From Bolinopsis microptera (Eukaryota; Ctenophora; Tentaculata; Lobata; Bolinopsidae), in assembly GCF_026151205.1 (NCBI RefSeq), contig NC_087081.1, forward strand, positions 6,691,246 to 6,755,245: a DNA stretch of 64,000 nucleotides. Reading direction: 5' to 3'. Below, in pieces: positions 10,201 to 25,200 of the stretch. The position numbers and the translations under genes were made by a program. The notes under the pieces are model-generated. The model worked only from the letters and a program-made list of their open reading frames with translations, made no database searches and was not told where the DNA came from. Numbering within the stretch: the stretch's first letter is position 1; each line of letters opens with the position of its first letter.

Positions 10201-13200
10201 ATAATGTGATTATAATCATTGATTAGAAATATCATTGGATCGTGGCCAGTAATCAGATATAATTTGAAGAACTTTGGATAGAATCTAGTCTTGAAACCAA
10301 GAAATTACCAAGTGATTAAGATTGGATCTTCAGAAATTTGTGATTTTAACGAAATTAGTGAAATAACGCCCAGCACAATCTAATTAAGATAAAGTACTGA
10401 GATAATATGCAAACCTCTTCCTCTTTTTTCTTCAGCTCCATCTGGACCTCTTCTAACTCCTCCTGTCCCTCGTCATCGTTCATGTGATAACCCTCGTATA
10501 ACATGCGTAGTCCTGACAAGTGTCACGTGTTACTTTATAGTGTCACGTGTTACTTTATAGTGTCACGTGTTACTTTATAGTGGCACGTGTTATTTTATAG
10601 TGCACGTGTTATTTTATAGTGTCACGTGTTACTTTATAGTGTCACGTGTTACTTTATAGTGTCACGTGTTACTTTATAGTGTCACGTGTTACTTTATAGT
10701 GGCACGTGTTACTTATTATAGTGGCACGTGTTACTTTACAGTGTCACGTGTTACTTTATAGTGTCACGTGTTACTTTATAGTGGCACGTGTTACTTTATA
10801 GTGTCACGTGTTACTTTATAGTGTCACGTGTTACTTTATAGTGTCACGTGTTACTTTATAGTGTCACGTGTTACTTTATAGTGTCACGTGTTACTTTATA
10901 GTGTCACGTGTTACTTTATAGTGTCACGTGTTATTTTATAGTGTCACGTGTTACTTTATAGTGTCACGTGTTACTTTATAGTGGCACGTGTTACTTTATA
11001 GTGTCACGTGTTACTTTATAGTGTCACGTGTTACTTTATAGTGTCACGTGTTACTTTATAGTGTCACGTGTTACTTTATAGTGTCACGTGTTACTTTATA
11101 GTGGCACGTGTTACTTATTATAGTGACACGTGTTACTTTACAGTGTCACGTGTTACTTTATAGTGTCACGTGTTACTTTATAGTGGCACGTGTTACTTTA
11201 TAGTGTCACGTGTTACTTTATAGTGTCACGTGTTACTTTATAGTGTCACGTGTTACTTTATAGTGTCACGTGTTACTTTATAGTGGCACGTGTTACTTTA
11301 TAGTGTCACGTGTTACTTTATAGTGTCACGTGTTACTTTATAGTGTCACGTGTTACTTTATAGTGTCACGTGTTACTTTATAGTGTCACGTGTTACTTTA
11401 TAGTGTCACGTGTTATTTTATAGTGTCACGTGTTACTTTATAGTGTCACGTGTTACTTTATAGTGGCACGTGTTACTTTATAGTGTCACGTGTTACTTTA
11501 TAGTGTCACGTGTTACTTTATAGTGTCACGTGTTACTTTATAGTGTCACGTGTTACTTTATAGTGTCACGTGTTATTTTATAGTGTCACGTGTTACTTTA
11601 TAGTGTCACGTGTTACTTTATAGTGTCACGTGTTACTTTATAGTGGCACGTGTTACTTTATAGTGTCACGTGTTACTTTATAGTGGCACGTGTTACTTAT
11701 TATAGTGTCACGTGTTACTTTACAGTGTCACGTGATACTTTATAGTGTCACGTGTTACTTTATAGTGGCACGTGTTACTTTATAGTGGCACGTGTTACTT
11801 TATAGTGTCACGTGTTACTTTATAGTGTCACGTGTTGCTTTATAGTGTCACGTGTTGCTTTATAGTGTCACGTGTTACTTTATAGTGTCACGTGTTATTT
11901 TATAGTGTCACGTGTTATTTTATAGTGTCACGTGTTACTTTATAGTGTCACGTGTTACTTTATAGTGTCACGTGTTATTTTATAGTGTCACGTGTTACTT
12001 TATAGTGGCACGTGTTACTTTAAAGTGTCACGTGTTACTTTATAGTGTCACGTGTTACTTTAAAGTGTCACGTGTTACTTTATAGTGTCACGTGATACTT
12101 TATAGTGTCACGTGTTACTTTATAGTGGCACGTGTTACTTTATAGTGTCACGTGTTATTTTATAGTGTCACGTGTTACTTTATAGTGTCACGTGTTATTT
12201 TATAGTGACACGTGTTACTTGACACGTAAAAAATACTTACAAAATACCTCATAATTACTTATTACTACAAGTAATTTTATAACTACTTACTCACAATAAT
12301 TTGTATAACTTACCAACGATGTGCCTCTTGCCGGGGAGAAGTAAATCCAAGAAAATGCACCATTTTCAGAATATCAGAGTCCCTTGAGGGACGTTACAGG
12401 TATTGTAAACAGGAAGAACTCACCGAATATAACAAAGAGAAACGTTGCAGCGTAGAAAGTGTACACTTGAGGGATGATTGTAGTTATGAAGCCCAAAACT
12501 ACTGATAATATCGTCATTACAACTGAAAAACACGAAATTAGAAACCAATAGACGAAAGATAACTCAGCATTATGAGTTAAATTTAATCGATTATTTATAT
12601 TACTGGATAACACTAATTAATTAATAACTCATTAAAAAAGTGATGTAAATATGAAAATATATCTGATAAGCTGAAACCACACAATCAAAGCAAAACAACT
12701 CACTTAATGCGCCGATAGCCGCGCTGAATATCAACATTCTGGGATGCTTCATAGCCATGATAGCGGCGATAAAAAACGTTTTATCTCCTGAAGAAAGAGA
12801 GAGAGAGGGTGAGATAACACAAAGTAGGGGGCAGGTACGGTACCTGCCCGAGGTACCCCGAGAGTACCCAGGTTTACAAATTAAAAGTACCCTTTGAAAA
12901 AACAAGATTTTTTTTCCACTTGTTCGCCTCCAGAAGCTCTGCTGCATATTATGTGAAAAACAAGATTCGCGGCAATTTGTAATTTAAGCACTACTTTCGA
13001 CTAAGATAGTCCGAGAATTCCGAGTTTTATAGTATGTCACTTCAAATGTTTTACGGAGTTTCATTTCATGCTAATATTACGAACATTATGTCACGTTATT
13101 GTATCGTGTGCCAAACATTATTGACGACGATTAACACATGTTTATTGAAAGCTTCTACAAGTTAAACCATCGTATCTCTTATATGTTTAATGTTTATAAC

Positions 13201-16200
13201 CCAACTCCATTCAGTATTATTGACTGGTATTCACTATTCTGTCTCATCTTGGTTATAACCTTATAATTTGTTTCTAACATTTCGAATACATTTCAAAATT
13301 TGGATGCCTCCAGTATCTGCACCACTGTACACATTGATTCAGATATGTCGAGTGTCAACAATCTTCAACCGTTATCAAGTCAGTTCTTGGGATAATTTAA
13401 ACAAAAACTGTCTTATCTAATTGACTAGCACAGAAATAAATATATTCTCAATTAGTGACAAGATAACGACTGAATTAGTAACACTAACCTATCTCGGAGA
13501 CGATGATGACTGCCAGGGACACAAAGAAGCCATGCCAGAAGCCAGGCTGCATGTACTTATCAAGTAAAGAGTTGTACAGTCCACTCAGGTCAGTGGCTGC
13601 AGTGGCAGCAATCTGGGGAGAGGGTATTGTTGGTCATTTTAAAGTCATTATAAAGTCATTATAATAGTCATTATAAAGTCATTATAAAGTCATTGTAAAG
13701 TCACTATAAAGTCATTATAAAGTCATTATAAAGTCATTAGCAAGTCATTAACAAGTCATTAACAAGTCGTTATGAAGTCATTATATAGTCATTATGAAGT
13801 CATTAACAAGTCTTTAACAAGTCATTGACAAGTCATTACTGAGTCATTATGAATTCATTACTAATTCATAAAAAAGTCATTAACAAGTCATTATAACAAG
13901 TCATTAACAAGTCATTAACAAGTCATTAACAAGTCATTAACAAGTCATTATCAATATATAATTAACAAAAAGTAGTTTAAATGAATTGTGTTTTTGAGTT
14001 ACAATGAGGTATAGTTATAATGTACATATATAAGATCCAGCGGTTTACCTGCTACGAAAGTTTAAAATTTAGGATATTGTATAATGAATGACCAGTGTTA
14101 CGATTAGTTTTAAAATCAAGGTCACATATTGCAGCAGATCAGACAACAAGATCAGGAAGCGAACAAGAAGGACAGTACCAGAAGTGATTGGGTTGTCTAC
14201 GTACGGTGCACATGTTACTACATATTGGGGTTTCTTTCTTACAAGTGCATTGTGCACACTCAGGAGTAACAAACTGTCTAAGTAGCGATCTAAGATTTAG
14301 GCGTGTAACTCCTATAGAAGGTTCACGGGCTGCTCCGTTCTTAATTAGCTCAGATTACGCACTGCTAAAAGACGTAGCGGCGGCAGCCAAGAAGCAATGC
14401 AACTTAGACTTATACCCCTTGTACCCCGCCCTATGGTAACAATCGGCTGTGAATTAAAAAAGTGAATAAAAAATGTTCAAATATTTTCAATGACACGTAC
14501 TAATTAATTACTCTTGACATGTGTTGATATATTGTTAACGTGTGTTGAAATGAGAGTCCATATACAGTTGCAATAGGCGTTGAAATGTGTCACAAATTTT
14601 TTGGTTTTGCCGCTATTAGCTGTCTTAATCATCTTAATTGTCTGGGGTATCTACCTTTATTTCTCATATGCACTAACAATCATTGCCATTGTTCTTTGCA
14701 GTTCGTTTTCAGTTCGTTAATCATGGACAACGCCATCACTGAAAGTTTTTTAAACCAAATCGAGGAACTGGTGATCAGATTATTTCACAACATTATCCTT
14801 GAAATCGTTGACGACGAAGAAATTCGTGCTATATTGAGGCAGATCCTGAACTTTGGATTATTCTTGATAAGAAGGAACATTAGCCCGGGGATGAGGTGCA
14901 CCACATTACTTGGACTCTTAGTTGTTTGCCTAGTTGGCAGATATCTAGCTCTAGCTAGATATCTGCAAACAAGTTATCAGGACAGAACTTAGAACTCTGT
15001 AAATCGTGTTTTTTATTATCGGGCAATTTAAGTTTTCAGACGTTTTAACTTATTGAAATCATTTTTCTGAGCCTAGGTTTTATCTTGATATACAGTGCAA
15101 GTGTAGGTTTACTGGTTACCTCTCTCTATGTAACTGTTATAATATATGATTATAATACAGGGTGGGCCAAAAGTCACTGGACATGCGTTGGCCTTAATAG
15201 CTCCGCCGTGTTTTATATTTGAGAGCTGTTGCTTTGCAGATAGCATACTGTACCTTCTGGTTCGAGGATTCCGTCGTCAAAATTTGAAAATTCGAATATT
15301 TTAGACCACGCCCATTCAAAATTAAAACACCTATATTGTTCTCTCTGAACATGCTGGACGCCTGATTTTTTCAGAGACGGTAGATTATTAAATGTTGCAT
15401 CTGATCTGAAAAAATTACATAAAACAGATTAGAAATGATGAAGTTATCAAGCATTTTCTGTATCTCGTTAACAAAATTGACTGGGTGATTGTGTGACACC
15501 GTGACACGACACCTTAATTGGGCAGCCTTAACGATTCCCACAATGTTTAATGGGGTGGTTAACCTTATCACGTGATCAGGTAAGCCAATCACCTGATCAC
15601 ACGTAATGAATAAACTTGTTATGCTTCGTATCTCAGCCATCTGAAAAGCTACAACTCTAATTTTTTAAGGACAAACGTAATTCGAATGGCCAAACACAAT
15701 TCAATAAAATTTAGCTCGATCCGACTATCCAAACTATCAAATAAATGCAAAAATGAACCTTCATTCGAAAAAATGAACTCGAATATTTTTCGATTTGCCA
15801 AATTCCTCGAACCAGTGGTGGTAGTAATTCGTACCAGAAAGAATTATTTAATTGGTCACTCAGTGACTGAGCTATTAAGGCCAACGTATGTCCAGTGACT
15901 TTTGGCCCGCCCTGTACAAATTAAGTATAATAACTGTTTTTGTTTATAAATATTCGCATTTGTTTTATTAACAGCTTCATATATATTAGGACGCAATGAA
16001 ACTACCGGACTTTCCACCCCATGGCAACATTAAAATATAATCGACTCTGTTACATTGTTTCCTCAAATTATTTGTTGTTATATATAGTAGTGTTGAAAGT
16101 ATTAAAACAGCTTCATATCACATGTTAGTGAAGTTAAAAATCGCACGGTGATACTAATATAACTGTTTAGATAGTATAAATGACTAAATTTGAAAGTCTA

Positions 16201-19200
16201 ACATTTGCAATATGGCACACCCGAAATTATTTGTAGAATTAATAAAGCAGCAAAATAAATCTCAAATCTCACCACTTGTGTATCGTTGTAGACTAGTTGT
16301 GCTACGGGATCCATGGCTAGTGCTGTGTCTGTGTTACTATGCTAACTTTATACAGAGTGTAGAGTGTGTACAATTAGAGCGATTACATTTAGCTAACAAT
16401 TGATAATTCAACCTTTTAAAAGTTAAAAAAGTCTCAAACTTAACAAATAAATTTTGCGGGTAATAAGGGAAAATAGAAGAAAACCAAAATATTGGGCCAA
16501 AAACAACGAACTCCACGTCATGTTTGTCGCGAGTAATTTAAATACTGACTAGAATTATACACCAGAATCTGGTAACCACAGTAACCAGATGATGCTTTAA
16601 TAAACCCACAAATTTACTCAACAATATCTGACATGCGAAATTGTATATAATGTCGAGAAAACTACGCTCTGTGAGGGGATTGTAAATATTATAACACGTG
16701 TTCAAAAGATACTGTGTCGTAAATGCATAGCATGATTAGTACTAAGATACAAAACCTTTATATAGCACATAGTAGAGTGTCAGTCTGCAGACAACTAGGA
16801 TCAGATGATCTCAGGCTCACAAAATACCAGGAAGCTGGTATGAAATAAAAACGAATTTTAAATGTCATTTTGGTGATTCCCATTTCCCAACAAATCCCGG
16901 CTAAGCTACAACAAGAGAATAACGTTTCGACTAAAGAGCAATAGTACACGAGATAGCGACAATGTAACTGATTGGAAATTTAAGTACAAGTTTTTGGCGT
17001 CCAGCCTCCGGCCCACCTGCTCAGAATTTAGATCGTGTTAGGTATCAGGTGGTCAGTTTAATGTGTGTTCAAAAAGTACATTCGTAATAAGATTATCCCG
17101 TCAGTATAAAAGGAATTTACACGTTTGAACAGAAGTCATATTGTAGATGGGTTCACTGGGACCAGATCTGAAGCAGTGATCTGAAATACAGCTGCAAAAT
17201 CCAGGAATAATATAAGTACGAGTTCAACGAAACATTTTGTTGACAACATTTTGAAGTGAGGCAAAACCAGACTACACTACGATAATTAAGATAAGTGTTA
17301 GACGAAATATTAGACGAATATTGACACAAAAGCACACACTATTACCCAACTCTTACTACTTACCGCTGATAATCATATGTGTATTATCACAGTACTCTGT
17401 GTGACTAAATGTTTGGGGAGGATGATTATCGTAGTGAAGAACTGTACTGTGAAGTGTGAAGTGTACTATGAACGTACCATTATCACATTACTCTGTGTGA
17501 CTAAATGTTTGGGGAGGATGATTATCGTAGTGAAGAACTGTACTGTGAAGTGTGAAGTGTACTATGAACGCACCATTATCACAGTACTCTGTGTGACTAA
17601 ATGTTTGAGGAGGATGATTATCGTAGTGAAGAACTGTACTGTGAAGTGTGAAGTGTACTATGAACGTACCATTATAAATATCTCCGGGATTTCGACGCGG
17701 GATCATATTATCACTCAGCCCGGCCCGCTGTTAGATAAACATCTCAAGGTGATATCATCCCGCCCCGGAAATTTGTATAAACCCGGCCCGCTTTTTAGTC
17801 GTAACTGATGTTTATCATTCAATTCTCCGACTTACAATAATCAATGATACTGCTGATTAGAACTCGATAATAGTAGAACAGTTAGACGCGCGATCACGTG
17901 GGCGCGTCACGTGCGTACCACGTGCCACCAATAGCATACGCTGAGTCTATACCACGTGACACGAAAGCGCACCACGTGATATGAAACATCGTAACCGTCC
18001 ACTTCTTTTACACGCAAATTCCTGGGAACGTTGCCAAAGCAGCTAATTCTTGGAATTTCTCCAACGCGTGGCGTGAGAAGTTGGCGACTAGCCAGCTACC
18101 CTTGTCCGTGCCCTAAAATAGTATTGTTTTGCTTGCTCTCCTTCCAGCTCTTGTTCCTGCTAACGTTCAAGCTATTGCTCCACTTACACTATGACAGATC
18201 GGTTTGACATTCAGATTCTAATGTATTTCTAAAGTATAAATCCCTTGTCGAAATCGCCGGAGATAATTATAATCCATAAACACTTCACGCTCAGGGCTAA
18301 ATAAATGTAATCCCTCAGCTGGCGCTTCGGGATTACATATTAACACAAAACTCGTGCGCTGCGCGCACTCGTATGTGTTTATCAGATCATCCCGCTAGCG
18401 CGGGATGATCTGTTATATAAACCCTTTGCGTGGCGGGTTTATGTTATTATCACAGTACTCTGTGTGACTTAATGTTTGGGGAGGATGATTATCGTAGTGA
18501 AGAACTGTACTGTGAAGTGTGAAGTGTACTATGAACGCACCATTATCACAGTACTCTGTGTGACTAAATGTTTGGAGAGGATGATTATCGTAGTGAAGAA
18601 CTGTACTGTGAAGTGTGAAGTGTACTATGAACGCACCATTATCACAGTACTCTGTGTGACTAAATGTTTGAGGAGGATGATTATCGTAGTGAAGAACTGT
18701 ACTGTGAAGTGTGAAGTGTACTATGAACGTACCATTATCACAGTACTCTGTGTGACTTAATGTTTGGGGAGGATGATTATCGTAGTGAAGAACTGTAATG
18801 TGAAGTGTGAAGTGTACTATGAACGTACCATTATCACAGTACTCTGTGTGACTAAATGTTTGGGGAGGATGATTATCGTAGTGAAGAACTGTACTGTGAA
18901 GTGTGAAGTGTACTATGAACGTACCATTATCACAGTACTCTGTGTGACTTAATGTTTGGGGAGGATGATTATCGTAGTGAAGAACTGTAATGTGAAGTGT
19001 GAAGTGTACTATGAACGTACCATTATCACAGTACTCTGTGTGACTAAATGTTTGGGGAGGATGACTAAATGTTTGGGGAGGATGATTATCGTAGTGAAGA
19101 ACTGTACTGTGAAGTGTGAAGTGTACTATGAACGTACCATTATCACAGTACTCTGTGTGACTTAATGTTTGGGGAGGATGATTATCGTAGTGAAGAACTG

Positions 19201-22200
19201 TACTGTGAAGTGTGAAGTGTACTATGAACGTACCATTATAACAGTACTCTGTGTGACTAAATGTTTGGAGAGGATGATTATCGTAGTGAAGAACTGTACT
19301 GTGAAGTGTGAAGTGTACTATGAACGTACCATTATCACAGTTCTCTGTGTGACTAAATGTTTGGGGAGGATGATTATCGTAGTGAAGAACTGTACTGTGA
19401 AGTGTGAAGTGTACTATGAACGTACCATTATCACAGTACTCTGTGTGACTAAATGTTTGAGGAGGATGATTATCGTAGTGAAGAACTGTACTGTGAAGTG
19501 TGAAGTGTACTATGAACGTACCATTATCACAGTACTCTGTGTGACTAAATGTTTGGGGAGGATGATTATCGTAGTGAAGAACTGTACTGTGAAGTGTGAA
19601 GTGTACTATGAACGTACCATTATCACAGTACTCTGTGTGACTAAATGTTTGAGGAGGATGATTATCGTAGTGAAGAACTGTACTGTGAAGTGTGAAGTGT
19701 ACTATGAACGTACCATTATCACAGTACTCTGTGTGGCTTAATGTTTGAGGAGGATGATTATCGTAGTGAAGAACTGTACTGTGAAGTGTGAAGTGTACTA
19801 TGAACGTACCATTATCACAGTACTCTGTGTGACTAAATGTTTGGGGAGGATGATTATCGTAGTGAAGAACTGTACTGTGAAGTGTGAAGTGTACTATGAA
19901 CGTACCATTATCACAGTACTCTGTGTGACTAAATGTTTGGGGAGGATGATTATCGTAGTGAAGAACTGTACTGTGAAGTGTGAAGTGTACTATGAACCAG
20001 TGGCGTAACAAAGGGCCCTGCTGACCCCGCTGTGCAGGGGGGCGCCGTCTTAGGGGGGCGCCAAATCGTCGTTTGAATGTGGGACAATTTCGAAAACTTA
20101 ACTAAAGTACTAGCAAAACTGTGCGTTTTGCTCTAGATACACACTTTTTTAGAGATTTTACCGGCGTATCCTCTAAAATCACCTAATTTGTTCAATTTTA
20201 GGGAGGGGCACCAAAAGGGGAAGGGGCGCCAACAGGGGGGCGCCTTTTCGGCAGGGGGGCGCCAACAGGCAACGTTACGCTACTGCTATGAACGTACCAT
20301 TATCACAGTACTCTGTGTGACTAAATGTTTGGGGAGGATGATTATCGTAGTGAAGAACTGTACTGTGAAGTGTGAAGTGTACTATGAACGTACCATTATC
20401 ACAGTACTCTGTGTGGCTTAATGTTTGAGGAGGATGATTATCGTAGTGAAGAACTGTACTGTGAAGTGTGAAGTGTACTATGAACGTACCATTATCACAG
20501 TACTCTGTGTGACTAAATGTTTGAGGAGGATGATTATCGTAGTGAAGAACTGTACTGTGAAGTGTGAAGTGTACTATGAACGTACCATTATCACAGTACT
20601 CTGTGTGGCTTAATGTTTGAGGAGGATGATTATCGTAGTGAAGAACTGTACTGTGAAGTGTGAAGTGTACTATGAACGTACCATTATCACAGTACTCTGT
20701 GTGACTAAATGTTTGGGGAGGATGATTATCGTAGTGAAGAACTGTACTGTGAAGTGTGAAGTGTACTATGAACGTACCATTATCACAGTACTATGTGTGA
20801 CTAAATGTTTGGGGAGGATGATTATCGTAGTGAAGAACTGTACTGTGAAGTGTGAAGTGTACTATGAACGTACCATTATCACAGTACTCTGTGTGGCTTA
20901 ATGTTTGAGGAGGATGATTATCGTAGTGAAGAACTGTACTGTGAAGTGTGAAGTGTACTATGAACGTACCATTATCACAGTACTCTGTGTGACTAAATGT
21001 TTGGGGAGGATGATTATCGTAGTGAAGAACTGTACTGTGAAGTGTGAAGTGTACTATGAACGTACCATTATCACAGTACTCTGTGTGACTAAATGTTTGG
21101 GGAGGATGATTATCGTAGTGAAGAACTGTACTGTGAAGTGTGAAGTGTACTATGAACGTACCATTATCACAGTACTCTGTGTGACTAAATGTTTGGGGAG
21201 GATGATTATCGTAGTGAAGAACTGTACTGTGAAGTGTGAAGTGTACTATGAACGTACCATTATCACAGTACTCTGTGTGACTAAATGTTTGAGGAGGATG
21301 ATTATCGTAGTGAAGAACTGTACTGTGAAGTGTGAAGTGTACTATGAACGTACCATTATCACAGTACTCTGTGTGACTAAATGTTTGGGGAGGATGATTA
21401 TCCTGCCGTTTTCTCAGAAAAGGCAGTAAGTCCATATTTGCCATTTCGAGATATTGCGACTTTTGCGTTTATGGTTTTTTCTCCGCTTACTTTTTGCGTA
21501 AGATCAAAAGTAAACACGTTGAGTTATCAATAATTAGTCAAATTTTAATTTGTCAAAAAAATTAAAGCTTTGAGCCGTCCATAAGCTTAGATATAACCAT
21601 TTTTATGCCAAATAATCGAGCTTATTTTTCATACTGGATGGACTTACTGCCTTTTCTGAGAAAACTTGGACTTACTTCCTTTTCTGAGAAAAATCTCTGT
21701 TCAATATTTTTCTGAGAAGGAAGTAAGTCCAAGCTTTTTACTAAATATTTGAGGTTTGGATCTATGTATTTTGGATTATATTGTAAAATATAAACAGTTA
21801 GGTAAATCTAAATTGCTCCATATCATATAATAAATGTTTTTGAATAGTAGTATGCCCTTATTTAGGCAAACTCGCCAATTTTGAAAGATTTCAGTGCATT
21901 AAATGATATACCTAAACTAAACATTCTCTGCGATTATAACAGCTCAATAACTGCTCCAATGTTTATGTTTTGCAAATAAAATACATCCGGCGTTTTTGAA
22001 AATCGGCCACCAAATTTTTTTTGAGGCCTAAATGAAAATTTTGATCACTTAAGTAAAGTTGAAATGTAATTATACATCGATTCTGAAAATTTCAAGCGAA
22101 AATATCAATCGGCAGTAAAGTTATGTTCTTTTTGGGAAATCGCTTTCTAAAATTCCGCTTTTAGCATGCTTTTATAGGAAGTAAGTCCAGCTACTTCTTC

Positions 22201-25200
22201 CTATCACAGATAATTTATCTCAGAAAAGGCAGTAAGTCCACGGAATTACTTCCTTATCTCAGAAGATTTTCAAGATTTTCTCAGAAAAGGCAGTAAGTCC
22301 GGACTTACGTCCTTCTCTCAGAAAATAATTGGCCAAAACCGAACATAATGTTTCTCAACTGGGACTTACTTCCTTAGAAATTGCATGCAACTATGTTTCT
22401 ATACATTAATATGTAGCTCATGTTGTAGAGAATTTTCTACTGAAAATTTTGATACCAATATTGTCATATTTCGAAAAATTGGACTTACTGCCTTTTCTGA
22501 GAAAACGGCAGTATCGTAGTGAAGAACTGTACTGTGAAGTGTGAAGTGTACTATGAACGTACCATTATCACAGTACCCTGTGTGACTAAATGTTTGAGGA
22601 GGATGATTATCGTAGTGAAGAACTAAACTGTGAAGTGTGAAGTGTATTATGAACGTACCATTATCACAGTACTCTGTGTGGTGCGAGCCTAATGTGAGAG
22701 TAACGGAATAATTAACTAATTAGCAGACAAACTAATGCTCTAATGGTAGACCCTACCCTTCCTACACTATCTGCACATTAACGGAATAATCAGAATGAGT
22801 AAAAGTAGACTTGAATCAGTAGAATATGTCAGTGTTAAACTAATTACAACACTACTAATCTATTACATTTCTCTTGTGTCAAATATGTATAGTAAATCTT
22901 GAATAACTCCAAAATCACCTTAACCAATGGCTGCATTGACAACTGCATAATGTGTGTACATAATTATGATCACAAGCATAATATTAAACGAGCTTCAAAG
23001 GTTTGACTTTCATCTCTATAATGGGATAATCGTCCATTAATTATGCGGGTGTCGGGAATTAAAGTAGATTATCTTTAAGTGGGAGAGATAGAAGGGGGAT
23101 GTTGAAAGGGGAGTTCAAAATGAAAGGCAGTTTTATGAAGGAGTAAAATACCACATATTTCAAACACTTGTAACGTTATCTGGGGTTTACATTATGACGA
23201 ACATGATTGTCACTGAACAAGAGGGGATACCTCAGATTTCACAATCTCACGAAATGAAGAGGGATGGACAAATAGTTGAGGTATTCTCATCCGTAATGTT
23301 TCTAACGTGGGACGAGGAAGACTGAAACATTTCGCATAAAATTAGAGGGCACGTTCCATACCCACTACCCAAGTTGAGGTAACGTTATCTGGGGTTTACA
23401 AACATCGCAACTATTGTTTAGGAAGACCTGAGTAATTCAAATTGTGATCATGAAAGTGTTAATTTGATAAGACTGTGAATTGCAGTTCTAAAGTGAGCAT
23501 ATTATGTAAGAGGAGTGGGTTCGAGTTTTCATTATTCAGCAAGAAAGCTAATTTACATAATTACTGTCCGTGGAAACAATCCCTTCCCCTAATGTGGAGA
23601 CATGTGGAGACATGCATTTAGTCTCCATTGGTTTGAACATGCGAGAAGAATTATTTCAAACTTTTATTCCAGAATTTGTTAGTAGTTGAACCCCTGTACG
23701 TTAGAAAAGATAAAGGGAGGTCGCAGGAAAACATAGAGCAAATAGTTAAATGTGTTATAGAGACTGTAGCCGTATTTTCAGGAGAGAGAAAATATCGAGA
23801 GGTGAAAGATTTGGCCTGTGATTATACGCACTGGATAAATTATAAGACACAAACGGAAATTCCTCGGCGCAAGCCATTTTGGATGATCGAGGGGAACTGT
23901 CCAATTGTTTAACCCATTAAAATTAAGGTTTGTCAAAGCAGATAGCTTACTGTGACGGCTGACACAAAGGCAAAACTTGGCACATTTCCAGAATAACAAA
24001 ATGATATTCTATCATGGCTTCCAGTAAACAATTCGCCAAAAGAAGTAAAGCAGCAATGTACAAAGAGTCGAAGATAAACAATTTAACTAGCCAAACCGGG
24101 GCGACGTGTAAAACACTATAGCAGTATATGACGTTGACATCATGGAAAGCTACATCCTTGCGCTCCATATATCATTATAAACTAGCCAAGTGGTCTGATC
24201 TCATTGCATTTTGTAATCACGTGCTGCGCGCGCAGATCTCTAATCTAACTTGGCCGCGTGTTACGTTTTAGTACGGTATTGTCATGATGGCACATTGCGC
24301 TCGAGGGCGTCTCAATTCTAGCAAGGCGGTGCTTAATGCTTTGTAATATCCTTTATTCATTGGCATGAACGGTGAACACTTAGATAGTTAAATTAGGGAA
24401 TTAGCACATTCAGCTAAAATATTCAATAAACATAATTTTTTATCTAGACACTTATTTTACTTCGGTGTATTCCAACAGCCACAATGTTACACAAGTGCAA
24501 CCAGCCAATTACAGGAAGCCGAAGGATCTTTTTGGCCAGTGACGGTTAAGGTAGTGTGTACCATACTTTCTTCGTCCGAGACTTTGCTGCAATGTGCAGC
24601 TCCTCATTTAACCCTCACACCCGATTTCTCGAGTATTCGGCTGAGTAGACCGGGGGCTGAGTAATACCAATGGATAACTCATAACTACCTATTGAACCTA
24701 TACAGGAAGTATGATCTTGAAGAATGTTTTTCGGAAAGATGAGAAGGTCAACATTCTTGTTAATTGGTGTACAGGTGTACTATAGATAGATATGATCGAA
24801 TAATGGGTATGTGAGCCTTGCATGAAATATTTTGCAGACATAAGTAGTTTAGAAAATGGACTATTTCATTTCATAATTAACAATCAACAGCAGAATGGGC
24901 CCCACTCAGAGGGAATAATGTACATGGTCACTAGTCCCCATTCAATGGGGACTACTGACCATGTACATTATTACCTCTGAATTTCAGTGGATTTATATCG
25001 GGTTACATGTAAATATCACGCTTTATAATCTACAATTACCCGCGTGATGATACATCAAACAAAGGTGTGTACTTTCCACCAGTGCTTTATTAATATTATA
25101 GATCAGATTGGCAAATATCCTTACAGACTGTATTCGATGAGATTTAACAAGAAATATTAAACGATTCTTGGAATTTGAACACAGGTCACAGATGTACAAT

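Noticed and set aside
10521-12227. CRISPR array
   Set aside because: No unique spacers: the 20-bp unit is head-to-tail, and the genome is eukaryotic.
18413-20011. 532-codon minus-strand ORF (and the 217-codon one at 20791-21444) as genes
   Set aside because: They are only the 96-bp tandem unit read in frame; the plus strand is equally open and there is no start context or non-repeat domain.
23676-23912. 78-codon ORF as an exon
   Set aside because: No motif, no homologous neighbour and no matching splice phases found.
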